From Scrofimicrobium canadense (GTDB taxonomy: Bacteria > Actinomycetota > Actinomycetes > Actinomycetales > Actinomycetaceae): DNA of 64,000 nt. Made by a program: the position numbers and the translations under genes. Shown piece after piece: positions 53,063 to 62,260 of the stretch (the first letter of the stretch is position 1; every line of letters begins with the position of its first letter). The stretch lies in assembly GCF_009696615.1 (NCBI RefSeq), contig NZ_VULO01000001.1, positions 1 through 64,000 of the forward strand, in the 5' to 3' direction. Under the pieces are notes generated by a model. That model did no database searches. It had not been told where the DNA came from and saw only the letters and a program-made list of their open reading frames with translations.

Positions 53063-53572
53063 ATGGCTTTTAAAGTCGGTGAGACTGTTGTATATCCCCA
53101 CCATGGAGCTGCTGAAATCGTAGAGATCAAGCAGCGTGAACTCGGTGGGGAAAAAGTGGAGTATCTTGTTCTCCACGTTGCCCAAAGTGACCTTGAAATT
53201 GAAGTCCCCTCAAAGAACGTGGATTTGGTTGGGGTCCGCGAGGTTGTTGACGACGCCGGGGTAGAACATGTTCTCGATGTGCTCCGGGCAGTAGATGTTG
53301 AGGAGCCCTCAAACTGGTCGCGCCGTTTTAAAGCCAACCAGGAGAAGATCGCGACTGGAAATATCGTCAGGGTATCTGAGGTTGTTCGGGATCTCTCACG
53401 CCGCGATGCAGATAAAGGACTTTCTGCGGGGGAAAAGCGCATGCTTACGAAAGCACGCCAGATCCTCGTGTCAGAACTCAAATTGGCTCGTGATGTGGAT
53501 GAGGACGAAGCGACTGAAGAGCTAGATCAGGCTCTCGCTGACGGCATCGCCGCAGTGGAGGCGCAGGACTGA
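53063..53572 (+). CDS. carD: CarD-family transcription regulator
   Basis: A 169-residue protein that binds the RNA polymerase beta subunit and stabilises open promoter complexes. The N-terminal Tudor-like domain has [20 protein letters not shown]; the helical DNA-binding half has [14 protein letters not shown] (with the conserved Trp) and [20 protein letters not shown]. Sits two bases before ispD, as in many actinobacteria. Confidence 0.95.
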   Translation: MAFKVGETVVYPHHGAAEIVEIKQRELGGEKVEYLVLHVAQSDLEIEVPSKNVDLVGVREVVDDAGVEHVLDVLRAVDVEEPSNWSRRFKANQEKIATGNIVRVSEVVRDLSRRDADKGLSAGEKRMLTKARQILVSELKLARDVDEDEATEELDQALADGIAAVEAQD

Positions 53573-53574
53573 CC

Positions 53575-54306
53575 TTGGCTGTTGCCATTGTGACGGCGGC
53601 CGGGGCGGGAACACGCCTCGGCGCCGACATTGCTAAGGCTCTGCTACCCATCGGGGGTCGCACTCTTGTTGAGTGGGCTCTCTACGGATTAGCCCAGTCC
53701 GGTTGTGTTTCGAGGGTCTGCGTGACCGCACCAAATGAGGCTCTGGAACAGTTCTCAGAAGTTCTAGAAAAAAGCAAGGTCTTTGCTGGTGAGGTGATTG
53801 TAGTTCCTGGCGGTGTCACCAGACAACAGTCCGTTTATGCGGGGTTGACTGCTCTCAAAGAATCGGGAATAGTGCTTGTTCACGATGCAGCTAGGCCCTT
53901 CGCGTCTCCTGGATTGATTCGCCGAGTAGCGCAGGCTGTGAATGATGAATGCCCGGCCGTTGTTCCAGGCCTTCCCGTATCGGACACGATCAAGGAAATC
54001 GGGGATGGATCGCCTGCTCCTGTTCTTAACACGTTGCCGCGTGCACGCCTTAGAGCAGTTCAAACTCCCCAGGGTTTCCTGGGAAGTGTCTTGATGGAGG
54101 CCCATGAGCGCTTCATTGATGAAGCTGCTGATGATGCGTCTGCTGCCACGGATGATGCAGTTTTAGTTGAGTGGATGGGGCTGCCTACTTTTGTGTGCGA
54201 GGGTGACCCATCAGCTTTTAAAATCACGACCGCCGATGATGTGCAACGTGCTGAGTCTTTTCTCTCCTCGTCAACTGCTGGTTATGTGTCTGTTATGGAA
54301 GGCTGA
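53575..54306 (+). CDS. ispD: 2-C-methyl-D-erythritol 4-phosphate cytidylyltransferase
   Basis: MEP-pathway enzyme of 243 residues (isoprenoid precursors). AIVTAAGAGTRLGADIAKAL binds CTP; VLVHDAARPFASP and LRAVQTPQGF are typical; FKITTADDVQRAESFL is the normal family end. The last 13 residues (SSSTAGYVSVMEG) are extra and are encoded by a partial copy of repeat family 2. Its usual partner ispF lies 3.5 kb away on the other strand. Start TTG 53575, two bases after carD. Confidence 0.93.
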   Translation: MAVAIVTAAGAGTRLGADIAKALLPIGGRTLVEWALYGLAQSGCVSRVCVTAPNEALEQFSEVLEKSKVFAGEVIVVPGGVTRQQSVYAGLTALKESGIVLVHDAARPFASPGLIRRVAQAVNDECPAVVPGLPVSDTIKEIGDGSPAPVLNTLPRARLRAVQTPQGFLGSVLMEAHERFIDEAADDASAATDDAVLVEWMGLPTFVCEGDPSAFKITTADDVQRAESFLSSSTAGYVSVMEG

Positions 54307-54329
54307 TAGTCGCAAGAATCCAACACTTG
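54272..54329. repeat. Decayed family 2 repeat across the ispD stop codon
   Basis: The left half matches the copy at 57727 closely, with GCTGGTTATGTGTCTGTTAT identical over 20 bases (54277-54296). The right half is weak but the block closes with CACTTG at 54329, so its length is exactly 58 as in the other copies. Full-length alignment by eye gives about 38 of 58 identities. Confidence 0.6.
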
Positions 54330-54411
54330 AACACTGTGGCGTCTGTACGCGAACTTTCAGATTTTGAACTAGGCTAAATGCTGGTATTCGTCTCAAGAAA
54401 AGGCCTGGGGA

Positions 54412-55791
54412 ATGACCAGCACAGTGCAGAAAAGTAAAGTAGCCGCTTGGGCTGCATGGGATTGGGGATCGGCTGCTTTTAACGCTGTCGCCACAACCTT
54501 CGTATTTTCCGTATATCTAACAAGCGACGGTCTCTTCACCGACGCAACTACTGCCAATTCGCATCTTTCGTGGGGAATGGCGCTGGCTGGAGTCGTCGTT
54601 GCAATTCTGGCTCCAGTATCGGGCCGTCGGGCTGACGATGCTGGTCGTGGCGTTAGGTCAGTAGGTATATTTTCGTTCCTTGTTTTCCTATGTCTTTTAG
54701 GAATGTTCTTTATCACCCCAGATTCATCGCTGGGCGGCACGACGATGTTACTTCTCGGTATCGCACTCCTGGGCTTGGGGAATATATTCTTTGAGTTTGC
54801 GTCGGTCAACTACAACGGAATGCTCAATTACGTCTCATCGCCCAAAAACCGCGGCACTATTTCTGGAATTGGCTGGGGTGCCGGATACTTGGGTGGTATT
54901 GTCCTCTTGCTAATCCTCTATTACGGGTTCATCAATCCTGAGGTTGGCCTGTTCGGTGTTACCAGTGAAAATGGCCTGGACGTACGTGTTTCCATGCTCA
55001 TAGCAGCTCTTTGGTTCGGTGTCTTCTCACTGCCAGTACTTCTCAATCCGCCCGCTGGTTACGGCAAGAATAAAGACGGGAAATCAGCTCCTGTCTTAGA
55101 GACCTACCGCAGAGTATTCAGGTCGATTGCGGGGCTATGGCGCGACTCTCGGTCAGTGGTAACTTTCCTCCTTGCATCTGCGGTATTTCGTGATGGTCTG
55201 GCTGGCGTATTTACCTTCGGTGGAGTTATCGCGGCATCTGTCTTTGGTTTCAGTAATTCAGAGGTGATTCGCTTTGCAATTGCTGCCAACGTGGTCGCGG
55301 GAGTCTCCACGATCATCGTCGGAAAACTTGACGATGTTATGGGGCCAAAGAGCATTATCTCGATTTCGCTTCTCACAATGATTGCGGCAGCTTTAGGTGT
55401 TTTCTTTTTTTATGGCAACGGCAAGATTATCTTTTGGTCGTTGGGTTTGTTGCTCTGTGTCTTTGTGGGGCCAGCCCAATCAGCTTCACGGTCTATGCTG
55501 GCCCGAATGATCCCGCCGGGGCGTGAAGGAGAAATCTTTGGCCTGTACGCGACAACTGGAAGAGCGGTGTCATTCATGGCTCCTGCGTCTTATGCGGTGG
55601 CAATCATGGTGGGCGAGGCGATTTACGGGAAAGGAGTCCAGGCCACGGTCTGGGGTATCCTAGGAATCGCTCTGGTTCTTCTAGTCGGATTCCTCTTGCT
55701 TCTTCCAGTAAAAACATCTGACATGCGCGTTGACGGGCTAGATACATTCGATGATGACACTACTGTGCCGGGTGGTGCATTCCCCGGCTGA
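54412..55791 (+). CDS. MFS transporter, UMF1 / Atg22-like
   Basis: A 459-residue membrane protein with about 12 spans. The N-terminal AAWDWGSAAFNAVATTFVFS (the (Y/W)DWGxSAF element) and NYNGMLNYVSSPKNRGTISG loop are marks of the UMF1 family related to yeast Atg22. Its substrate is unknown; some relatives export amino acids. It stands 14 bases before nagA and may be co-transcribed. Confidence 0.9.
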   Translation: MTSTVQKSKVAAWAAWDWGSAAFNAVATTFVFSVYLTSDGLFTDATTANSHLSWGMALAGVVVAILAPVSGRRADDAGRGVRSVGIFSFLVFLCLLGMFFITPDSSLGGTTMLLLGIALLGLGNIFFEFASVNYNGMLNYVSSPKNRGTISGIGWGAGYLGGIVLLLILYYGFINPEVGLFGVTSENGLDVRVSMLIAALWFGVFSLPVLLNPPAGYGKNKDGKSAPVLETYRRVFRSIAGLWRDSRSVVTFLLASAVFRDGLAGVFTFGGVIAASVFGFSNSEVIRFAIAANVVAGVSTIIVGKLDDVMGPKSIISISLLTMIAAALGVFFFYGNGKIIFWSLGLLLCVFVGPAQSASRSMLARMIPPGREGEIFGLYATTGRAVSFMAPASYAVAIMVGEAIYGKGVQATVWGILGIALVLLVGFLLLLPVKTSDMRVDGLDTFDDDTTVPGGAFPG

Positions 55792-55805
55792 TTGGGGATG
55801 GGAAA

Positions 55806-56951
55806 GTGCGTTGGGACGGAACGGTAGTTCTAGCGGACCGAGAGCACGAGGACTGGTCAGTTGTTTTTGATACCAAGATTACCTATGTTGGTCCAGCTTC
55901 CACTGCGCCAGAGTCACCAGGTGCTACGGGTGGCTACATTCTTCCGGGTCTAGTGGATGTGCACACGCATGGCGGCGGAGGTGAGTCTTTTCCTGATGCG
56001 GAGACTATAGAACAGGTTCGCATTGCTGCGGGTGAACATCTATCTCAAGGCACTACCACCATGCTCGCATCGACTGTTACGGCACCTATTCCGGTACTTG
56101 AGGAGCGCGCCCGTCTCCTCGCACAAGCCGCTGGCGAAGGAATCATCGCCGGCATCCACTTCGAAGGGCCGTTCTTGTCAGAGGCACGCTGCGGCGCCCA
56201 AGACCCACGGTACCTCATCCCCCCCAATCCACGTGCCATGCAAAGTCTTATGGACGCCGCGGGCAGGTGGGCAAAGTCGATGACTTTGGCTCCCGAATTC
56301 ATCGACAGAGAGTCTTTGGATGTTCTGGTCGAGGCGGGAGCTATTCCCTCATGGGGCCACACGGATTCGAATGCTCTTGATGCGCGCAAAGCCATCGAAA
56401 TGGGACAAGAAGTACTAGCTGCGCATAGACGAGCATCGGTGACACACTTGTTTAATGGCATGAAGCCCCTCCACCACAGAGACACTGGGCCGATCGGAGA
56501 GTTTTTGTCGGCAGCTGCCCGCGGTGCATTGGTCGTAGAAATGATTTGCGACGGCGTTCATGTTGATCCGCTACTCATTCGGTCCGTTGTGGAAACTGTC
56601 GGACGTGAGAACTGCGTGTTTGTCACCGACTCAATGGCTGCGGCTGGTTTGGGAGACGGCCTCTATTCGCTGGGGCCGCAAAAGGTTCGTGTGAGTGACG
56701 GCGTAGCGCGATTAGCCGAGGGGGACTCGATAGCCGGTGGGACCGCCCGCCTCATCGATTGTGTTCGTGTGGCAGTGCAGAAGGCTCATATTCCATTAGT
56801 TGACGCTGTGTGGATGGCATCGACACAGGGGGCCAACATGTTCGGCTGGGATGATCGTGGTCGCATTGAGAAGGGCTTGAGAGCCGATCTGGTCCGAGTG
56901 GACGCAAATTTGCGTCCACTCGACGTAGTGCGTGGTGGTACTCGGGTTTAG
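55806..56951 (+). CDS. nagA: N-acetylglucosamine-6-phosphate deacetylase
   Basis: Amidohydrolase-fold enzyme of 381 residues that removes acetate from GlcNAc-6-phosphate in amino-sugar use and wall recycling. Metal site motif DVHTHGGGGESF (about 54-65), GIHFEGPFLSEARCGAQDP with the Glu ligand, GHTDSNALDARKAI, HLFNGMKPLHHRDTG and VTDSMAAAGLGDG with the catalytic Asp. Start GTG 55806. No nagB is near. Confidence 0.93.
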   Translation: MRWDGTVVLADREHEDWSVVFDTKITYVGPASTAPESPGATGGYILPGLVDVHTHGGGGESFPDAETIEQVRIAAGEHLSQGTTTMLASTVTAPIPVLEERARLLAQAAGEGIIAGIHFEGPFLSEARCGAQDPRYLIPPNPRAMQSLMDAAGRWAKSMTLAPEFIDRESLDVLVEAGAIPSWGHTDSNALDARKAIEMGQEVLAAHRRASVTHLFNGMKPLHHRDTGPIGEFLSAAARGALVVEMICDGVHVDPLLIRSVVETVGRENCVFVTDSMAAAGLGDGLYSLGPQKVRVSDGVARLAEGDSIAGGTARLIDCVRVAVQKAHIPLVDAVWMASTQGANMFGWDDRGRIEKGLRADLVRVDANLRPLDVVRGGTRV

Positions 56952-56966
56952 CCGTTGCGCTATTTT

Positions 56967-57032
56967 CCGTCAGGTGCTGGTTATGTGCCTGTTATTGCCG
57001 TCGATAACGCGCACATAACACGCACCTGACGG
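56967..57032. repeat. 58-bp palindromic repeat family 2, copy 1
   Basis: Terminal arms CCGTCAGGTGC (56967-56977) and GCACCTGACGG (57022-57032) are perfectly complementary; inner arms GTTATGTG and CACATAAC extend the hairpin. It starts 15 bases after nagA and could also act as its transcription end, but no T-run follows. Confidence 0.9.
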
Positions 57033-57081
57033 TGGAGAATGAGACACGCTATCAGAGGGCTCTCAATAAATGCTCTTTTCG

Positions 57082-57339
57082 CTACGAGTAGTGGTCTTTT
57101 ACCGAAAGAACATAGACTGCGTCATCAATTACTGTATATATCAACCGGTTTGTAGTGTCGATTCTTCTTGACCATGCTCCCTGCAGTCCCCACTTTAGAG
57201 GCTCAGGTTTACCGATGCCTTCCATGGGATGATGCATGGTATCGGCAATAAGTTTGTTGATGCGTCGAAGGGTTTTTCTATCCTGCCCCTGCCAATAGAG
57301 ATAGTCATCCCATGCGTCTTCGGTCCACAATAGTTTCAC
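57082..57339 (-). CDS. yoeB: YoeB/Txe-family mRNA-cleaving toxin
   Basis: An 85-residue RelE-superfamily ribosome-dependent RNase. LLWTEDAWDDYLYWQGQDRK matches the YoeB start; catalytic residues correspond to Glu in GKPEPLKW, Arg in SRRIDTTNRLIY and His in the C-terminal KDHYS. Overlaps the antitoxin gene by 4 bases, antitoxin first, as usual for this family. Confidence 0.95.
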   Translation of the reverse strand: MKLLWTEDAWDDYLYWQGQDRKTLRRINKLIADTMHHPMEGIGKPEPLKWGLQGAWSRRIDTTNRLIYTVIDDAVYVLSVKDHYS

Positions 57340-57614
57340 TGTTCACTGTGTCCGTCTGCGTCGATGAGGTCGCGTGCGGCTGCGTTTCCTTGCTGTGCCA
57401 GATCGAGGCCTCGCAGGACTTTACTGTGTAGGTAGGGATTTTGATAGATCCTAATTGTCTCCATCAGTGATTCGTAGTCTGCGGCGCTCATGACTACCAC
57501 ATTGTCGGCGGGGTCAGTGTTGGTGACAAGTAACATATCTGCGTCTTCGTTCACTTGGCGCATATGTGCTTTGAGGCTCTTACGGAAGTTGCTGTACGAG
57601 ACTGCGGTAACCAT
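57336..57614 (-). CDS. yefM: YefM/Phd-family antitoxin
   Basis: A 92-residue antitoxin that binds the operator with its N-terminal domain (VSYSNFRKSLKAHMRQVNED; VVVMSAADYESLMETIRIYQ) and wraps the toxin with its C-terminal tail. I start at ATG 57614, which has GGAG about 8 bases upstream; an ATG four codons earlier is less likely. Confidence 0.94.
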   Translation of the reverse strand: MVTAVSYSNFRKSLKAHMRQVNEDADMLLVTNTDPADNVVVMSAADYESLMETIRIYQNPYLHSKVLRGLDLAQQGNAAARDLIDADGHSEQ

Positions 57615-57634
57615 TGCTAACTCCATCCAACGCT

Positions 57635-57661
57635 TGTACTAGATATTGTACATGCAGTACA
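57635..57661 (-). promoter_or_regulatory. yefM-yoeB promoter and operator
   Basis: TGTACA (57647-57652), with partial repeats TGTACT (57635-57640) and AGTACA (57656-57661), matches the TGTACA core known for YefM-YoeB autoregulation. On the minus strand TACAAT (57645-57650) is a likely -10 box within it. Confidence 0.65.
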
Positions 57662-57725
57662 GATGGTAGGAAAGTCCCATATCGATTTTATCCAGGAGTG
57701 TTTGTCTCTTTCGCCACCCCTTCCG

Positions 57726-57785
57726 CCAGGTGCTGGTTATGTGTCTGTTATTGCCGTCGATAACGCGCACATAACACGCACCTGG
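57726..57785. repeat. 58-bp palindromic repeat family 2, copy 2
   Basis: Nearly identical to copy 1 and in the same orientation, with CAGGTGCTGG at 57727-57736 and ATAACACGCACCTG at 57771-57784. Together they frame the toxin-antitoxin pair. Confidence 0.9.
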
Positions 57786-57822
57786 ACGAGGGGTGAAAAG
57801 GACTAGTAGCAACGCCCACTAA

Positions 57823-58293
57823 CTAACGCGTGAGAAGTGCAGTTGATAAACCGGCCAGGCCTTCCCCTCGCCCCAGGAAGCCTAAGTGGTCAGTGGTGGT
57901 GGCTGAGAAAGATACGGGTGCCCCCACGATCTCACTCAAAGTGGTCTCTGCTTCCAAGCGTCGCACAGCAATGCGAGGCTTTTGGCCGATCAATTGCACT
58001 GTTGCATTCGCCACGTTCCACCGGGCACCCCGCACCAGTCGGAGGGCTTCGTGAAGAAGGGTCTTACCGGAGGCTCCAGCCCACCGTGGATCATCGACGC
58101 CAAAGACCGAACCTAAGTCTCCTAATCCTGCTGCTGATAAAAGCGCATCGCACAATGCATGCGCGACGACATCGCCATCTGAGTGTCCCGCCAGTAGGGG
58201 TGAGTCCGACCACTCAAGGCAAGCTAGTTTGAGGGTCCCGATCTCTCCCGAGAACGCGTGAACGTCGACACCTTGCCCGATACGTATATCCAT
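57823..58293 (-). CDS. ispF: 2-C-methyl-D-erythritol 2,4-cyclodiphosphate synthase
   Basis: MEP-pathway enzyme of 156 residues that forms the cyclic diphosphate. The zinc ligands are in GQGVDVHAF (Asp-x-His) and GHSDGDVVAHALCDALL; SATTTDHLGFLGRGEG is the C-terminal signature. The ATG at 58293 gives the usual IRIGQGVDVH start and lies just past a symmetric promoter-like palindrome. Confidence 0.94.
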   Translation of the reverse strand: MDIRIGQGVDVHAFSGEIGTLKLACLEWSDSPLLAGHSDGDVVAHALCDALLSAAGLGDLGSVFGVDDPRWAGASGKTLLHEALRLVRGARWNVANATVQLIGQKPRIAVRRLEAETTLSEIVGAPVSFSATTTDHLGFLGRGEGLAGLSTALLTR

Positions 58294-58298
58294 GCTTG

Positions 58299-58320
58299 CC
58301 ATGGTATCGGGATACCATGG
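58299..58320. promoter_or_regulatory. Perfect inverted repeat between ispF and cysS
   Basis: Ten-base arms CCATGGTATC and GATACCATGG are separated by GG. The whole gap between the two start codons is only 31 bases. GATACC on each strand could serve as a -10 box a few bases before each ATG, giving two near-leaderless divergent transcripts from one symmetric site. Confidence 0.5.
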
Positions 58321-58324
58321 AGGA

Positions 58325-59752
58325 ATGGAGTTACGCCTCTACGACACACTGACACAAAAGCAGAAGCCACTGGAACCCTTGCGGCCTGGACACGTGGGCA
58401 TTTACCTGTGCGGTCCAACGGTGCAGGGTGACCCACACATTGGACATCTTCGTGCTGCTGTCTGTTTCGATGTGTTGATTCGGTGGCTCCAGCGCTGCAC
58501 CATGCAGGTGACGTATATCCGCAATATCACCGATATTGATGACAAGATTCTCATCCGGTCAGCGGAGGAAGGAATTCCTTGGTGGCAGCTGGCGCAACAT
58601 TTTGAACGCGCATTTGAGCGTTCGTATCAGCAGCTGGGATTGATTCCTCCCACGTATGAGCCACACGCGACTGCGCATATTCCAGAACAGATTGCTCTCA
58701 CGGAACGCCTCATCAACCGGGGACATGCTTATGCAGACGGGCAAGGGAATGTGTACTTTGACGTGCACTCCGAGCCAACCTACGGGTCGTTGACGCACCA
58801 GGCCCTTGACGACATGCGGACCACCGAAGACGACAATGATCTCGATGCTGCGCGCGAACTGGGAAAGCGGGATCCCCGCGATTTTGCGTTGTGGAAAGCT
58901 GCTAAATCCGCGGAACCCGATAGTGCGGCATGGGATTCCCCCTGGGGTAGGGGACGTCCGGGGTGGCACCTGGAGTGCTCTGCCATGTCACGCAAATATC
59001 TAGGTGAGAGTTTTGATATTCATGGTGGTGGTATCGACTTGCGGTTCCCGCACCATGAAAATGAGGCGGCCCAGTCTCATGCGGCAGGCTGGGGTTTTGC
59101 GCAAATATGGGTTCATAATGCGTGGGTTACTCAAAAAGACGAAAAGATGTCCAAGTCACTGGGCAATACTCTTGCGTTAGACACTCTTTTGGAGGACTAT
59201 CCGGCTGTTGTTGTGCGTTTTGCACTGTGCACTGTCCACTATCGTTCGATGATTGAATGGAGCGAAGAAACACTCCCGCGCGCTCAGGCTGCCTGGGAAA
59301 AGATTTCTGCCTATGTCGCGACATCGATCGATTATCTGGGAGAGGAGGGGAGCTCACAGCTTCCCACACATGACCTTCCCACGTCTTTCGTTGCTTCGCT
59401 GGACGATGACCTCAATGTGGCGGGGGCTCTTGCAGTGATCTATGAACGCATGAAAATAGGGAGAAAAGCGCTAATCGATCGCGACAGAGAAACAGTGTCG
59501 AGAGAGCTCTCAACGGTCCGGTCCATGCTGGACATTCTGGGATTGGACCCTGTTGCCTGGCAGGCACATGATGGCGACAGCAATAGTGCAATGACTGCCC
59601 TCGACAGCCTTGTGAGCTCTCTTATCGAGGCAAGAAACGTTGCACGCAGCGAAAAGAATTGGGCGCGCGCTGATGAGATACGCGATCAACTCAGCCAGGC
59701 TGGCGTAGTTATCGAAGATGGCGCGCAAGGATCGACATGGAGGCTTGCTTAA
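58325..59752 (+). CDS. cysS: Cysteinyl-tRNA synthetase
   Basis: Class I synthetase of 475 residues. The Cys in [19 protein letters not shown] (with the HIGH element) is a zinc ligand, as are residues in [10 protein letters not shown] and [19 protein letters not shown] is the second nucleotide signature. ATG 58325 is preceded by GGAGGA at very short distance. It overlaps rlmB by one base. Confidence 0.95.
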   Translation: MELRLYDTLTQKQKPLEPLRPGHVGIYLCGPTVQGDPHIGHLRAAVCFDVLIRWLQRCTMQVTYIRNITDIDDKILIRSAEEGIPWWQLAQHFERAFERSYQQLGLIPPTYEPHATAHIPEQIALTERLINRGHAYADGQGNVYFDVHSEPTYGSLTHQALDDMRTTEDDNDLDAARELGKRDPRDFALWKAAKSAEPDSAAWDSPWGRGRPGWHLECSAMSRKYLGESFDIHGGGIDLRFPHHENEAAQSHAAGWGFAQIWVHNAWVTQKDEKMSKSLGNTLALDTLLEDYPAVVVRFALCTVHYRSMIEWSEETLPRAQAAWEKISAYVATSIDYLGEEGSSQLPTHDLPTSFVASLDDDLNVAGALAVIYERMKIGRKALIDRDRETVSRELSTVRSMLDILGLDPVAWQAHDGDSNSAMTALDSLVSSLIEARNVARSEKNWARADEIRDQLSQAGVVIEDGAQGSTWRLA

Positions 59753-60726
59753 TGGCGGGAGGAAATCAGGGCCGCAGGGGAGCTCAACGAAGGAAGCCAA
59801 GTGGGGCAGCTCCTAAAGGAAGCGGCGCTAAGCATCGTCGGACCCTATCTGGGCGAGGCGCAACTCCCAAAGCAGAAGAACGCACCTACCACGCGGCACA
59901 CAGTAAAGCCAAGGCTGCTGAACGCAAACGCGCTAACGCTGAAGCTGCTGCGAAGGGACGCCTCAAGACTCGGGTGAAGGTACAGCCTGGCCGTGAGCTT
60001 ATCGTGGGCCGGAATGCTGTGATTGAGGCAGCGCGTGCGGGTGTAGCTATCGAGAGGATCTTCCTTTCAGCAGATCCAGGAGATGGGCGCATGCGCGAGG
60101 TGGTCGATGCGCTGGCCCCTCTTGGCATTCCTTTTTTTGAAGTCACGCGTCGCGATCTGGATATAGCCTCCGATGGGGCCGCCCACCAAGGCGTGGGGGT
60201 GGAAATTGCTGAATATGAGTATGTCGACTTTGACGATTTGCTGGTAGACGCTCTTCAGGGCAATAGTTTGTTAGTCGCACTTGATCACATTACTGATCCA
60301 CATAATGTGGGAGCAGTCTTGCGTTCATCTGCAGCTTTTGGTGTTGATGGTGTTTTCATGCCAGAAAGACGATCTGCTGGAATTGGCGCAACCGCGTGGA
60401 AAGTTTCTGCTGGCGCGGCTGCGCGCGTTCCTGCCTCTCGGGTGACAAACCTTGTCCAAGCCCTTGAGCGATGTAAAGCAGCGGGATTCTTTGTTGTGGG
60501 ACTTGAAGGAGACGCTGAAGAGAATGTCCGTGAGTTCCCACTTGCGCCCGACCCCTTGGTGATAGTCACTGGGGCAGAGGGCAGTGGTCTATCGCGCCTC
60601 GTCAAAGAAACCTGCGACATGCTAGTTTCCATTCCCATTGAAGATGTGGAGTCTCTCAACGCGGCTGTTGCCACCGGTATTGTTCTTTACGAGGTTCATA
60701 GCCGTCGTGTCGACAACGCCCAATAG
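59752..60726 (+). CDS. rlmB: 23S rRNA 2'-O-methyltransferase, RlmB type
   Basis: SpoU/TrmH-family enzyme of 324 residues. A basic, low-complexity lead of about 75 residues is followed by the substrate domain (LIVGRNAVIEAARAGVAIER) and the SPOUT domain with LDHITDPHNVGAVLRSSAAF, VTGAEGSGLSRLV and IPIEDVESLNAAVATGIVLY, which form the knot that binds SAM. cysS-rlmB is a common pair in actinobacteria. Confidence 0.94.
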   Translation: MAGGNQGRRGAQRRKPSGAAPKGSGAKHRRTLSGRGATPKAEERTYHAAHSKAKAAERKRANAEAAAKGRLKTRVKVQPGRELIVGRNAVIEAARAGVAIERIFLSADPGDGRMREVVDALAPLGIPFFEVTRRDLDIASDGAAHQGVGVEIAEYEYVDFDDLLVDALQGNSLLVALDHITDPHNVGAVLRSSAAFGVDGVFMPERRSAGIGATAWKVSAGAAARVPASRVTNLVQALERCKAAGFFVVGLEGDAEENVREFPLAPDPLVIVTGAEGSGLSRLVKETCDMLVSIPIEDVESLNAAVATGIVLYEVHSRRVDNAQ

Positions 60727-60809
60727 GCGGCCAAGCCTGACAACTGGATACATATCACACTAAACTTCCCCAGGGCAGTGATTCGCTGCCCGGAAATGAG
60801 GCGAGGAAG

Positions 60810-62093
60810 ATGCCCGGCATTATCGTGGTAGGTACCCAATGGGGTGACGAAGGCAAGGGGAAGGCAACCGACCAGCTAGGGGGAGAAGTCGACGTTGTCG
60901 TCAAATTCAATGGTGGCAACAACGCTGGACATACGGTTGTGATCGGTGAGGAGTCGTATGCTCTACACCTCCTTCCGGCAGGTGTTTTGAACCCAGGTGC
61001 TGTCCCAGTGATTGGCAACGGTGTCGTGGTTGATCTAGACGCGTTGTTTGCCGAGATTGATGCCATGGAGGCACGTGGTGTGGACTGTTCACGTCTCCTC
61101 ATCTCGGCCAATGCCCACGTAATTCCCAGTTATAACCGCGTCTTGGACCGTGCAACAGAAAAGAAACTGGGAGACGCTCAAATCGGTACAACTGGGCGGG
61201 GTATTGGACCGACCTACGCTGACAAGATGAACCGCATTGGCGTGCGAATCCAAGATGTTTTGGATGAGGATGCGTTGCGGCGCCGCGTACATGGTGCCCT
61301 TTATGAGAAGAATCAAGTCCTAGAAAACGTCTATGGCATCGACCCAATCGAACCTGAAGCGGTGACCCAAGAGTTGCTGGCCTACGCAGAGCGGTTGCGT
61401 CCCATGGTGGTCGACACCTCACTCTTTATCAATGATGCTCTCGATCGTGGAGAAATTGTTCTGTTCGAGGCGGGGCAGGCCGCCATGCTCGATATCGACC
61501 ACGGAACGTATCCATTCGTTACCTCGTCGAACGCGACCGCTGGTGGTGCTCTCACCGGAGCTGGCGTGGGGCCAACAAAGATTGACCGAGTAGTCGGCGT
61601 GACGAAAGCCTATACGACGCGCGTAGGCGAAGGTCCCTTTCCAACAGAGCTCTTTGGTGAAGACGGAGAACATCTGCGTGAACTGGGTGGAGAATACGGA
61701 GTTACAACCGGGCGCCCTAGACGCGTGGGATGGTTTGATGCTCTGGTTGTCCGCTATGCCAGCCGAGTCAATGGCTTGACAGATATAGTGCTGACTAAGC
61801 TGGACGTCCTCTCTGACTATGAGCAAATCCCCGTATGCGTTGCCTATGAGGTCAATGGGGAGAGAATTACCGAGCTTCCGTGCGACCAGCAGGGGTTTGT
61901 CGATGCAACGCCTGTGTACGAGATGCTACCGGGTTGGTCTGAAGACATCACCGGAGCGAGGAAGTTTGAGGATCTTCCTAAGGCAGCCCAAGACTATGTT
62001 GAGTTTCTAGAGGATCAGGTTAAGTGCCGAATTTCCTCTATCGGAGTAGGGCAATCACGTGAGGCCACAATCATTCGCCATCAGCTAGTGTGA
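60810..62093 (+). CDS. purA: Adenylosuccinate synthetase
   Basis: Joins IMP and aspartate using GTP, the first step to AMP; its product is cleaved by PurB. The 427-residue protein has the P-loop [40 protein letters not shown] and [20 protein letters not shown], and [24 protein letters not shown] precedes the ATG. Confidence 0.97.
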   Translation: MPGIIVVGTQWGDEGKGKATDQLGGEVDVVVKFNGGNNAGHTVVIGEESYALHLLPAGVLNPGAVPVIGNGVVVDLDALFAEIDAMEARGVDCSRLLISANAHVIPSYNRVLDRATEKKLGDAQIGTTGRGIGPTYADKMNRIGVRIQDVLDEDALRRRVHGALYEKNQVLENVYGIDPIEPEAVTQELLAYAERLRPMVVDTSLFINDALDRGEIVLFEAGQAAMLDIDHGTYPFVTSSNATAGGALTGAGVGPTKIDRVVGVTKAYTTRVGEGPFPTELFGEDGEHLRELGGEYGVTTGRPRRVGWFDALVVRYASRVNGLTDIVLTKLDVLSDYEQIPVCVAYEVNGERITELPCDQQGFVDATPVYEMLPGWSEDITGARKFEDLPKAAQDYVEFLEDQVKCRISSIGVGQSREATIIRHQLV

Positions 62094-62094
62094 C

Positions 62095-62170
62095 GCTCGC
62101 CATTGGCCTTGCATGGTAGGGGCGCCGGGCCAATGCGCCAGTCGGCGCTAAGGCCGCTCGAAGCGGCTCG
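62095..62170. other. Three consecutive hairpins after purA
   Basis: CATTGGCC (62101-62108) pairs with GGCCAATG (62128-62135); GCGCC (62135-62139) with GGCGC (62144-62148); GCCGCT (62153-62158) with AGCGGC (62162-62167). No T-run follows, so a simple intrinsic terminator is unlikely. Confidence 0.5.
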
Positions 62171-62260
62171 ATTTGGAGCCCGGGGCAATAGACCCGACGC
62201 CTGACCTAATTGTAACAGGTCAGGATGGGGATTGGCATGCGGAGAATATAGGATGCCAAG

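Noticed and set aside
56967-57032. The family 2 hairpin as a plain terminator of nagA
   Set aside because: The same sequence occurs at three or four places including one with no gene ending there, and no T-run follows, so a dispersed repeat is the better reading.
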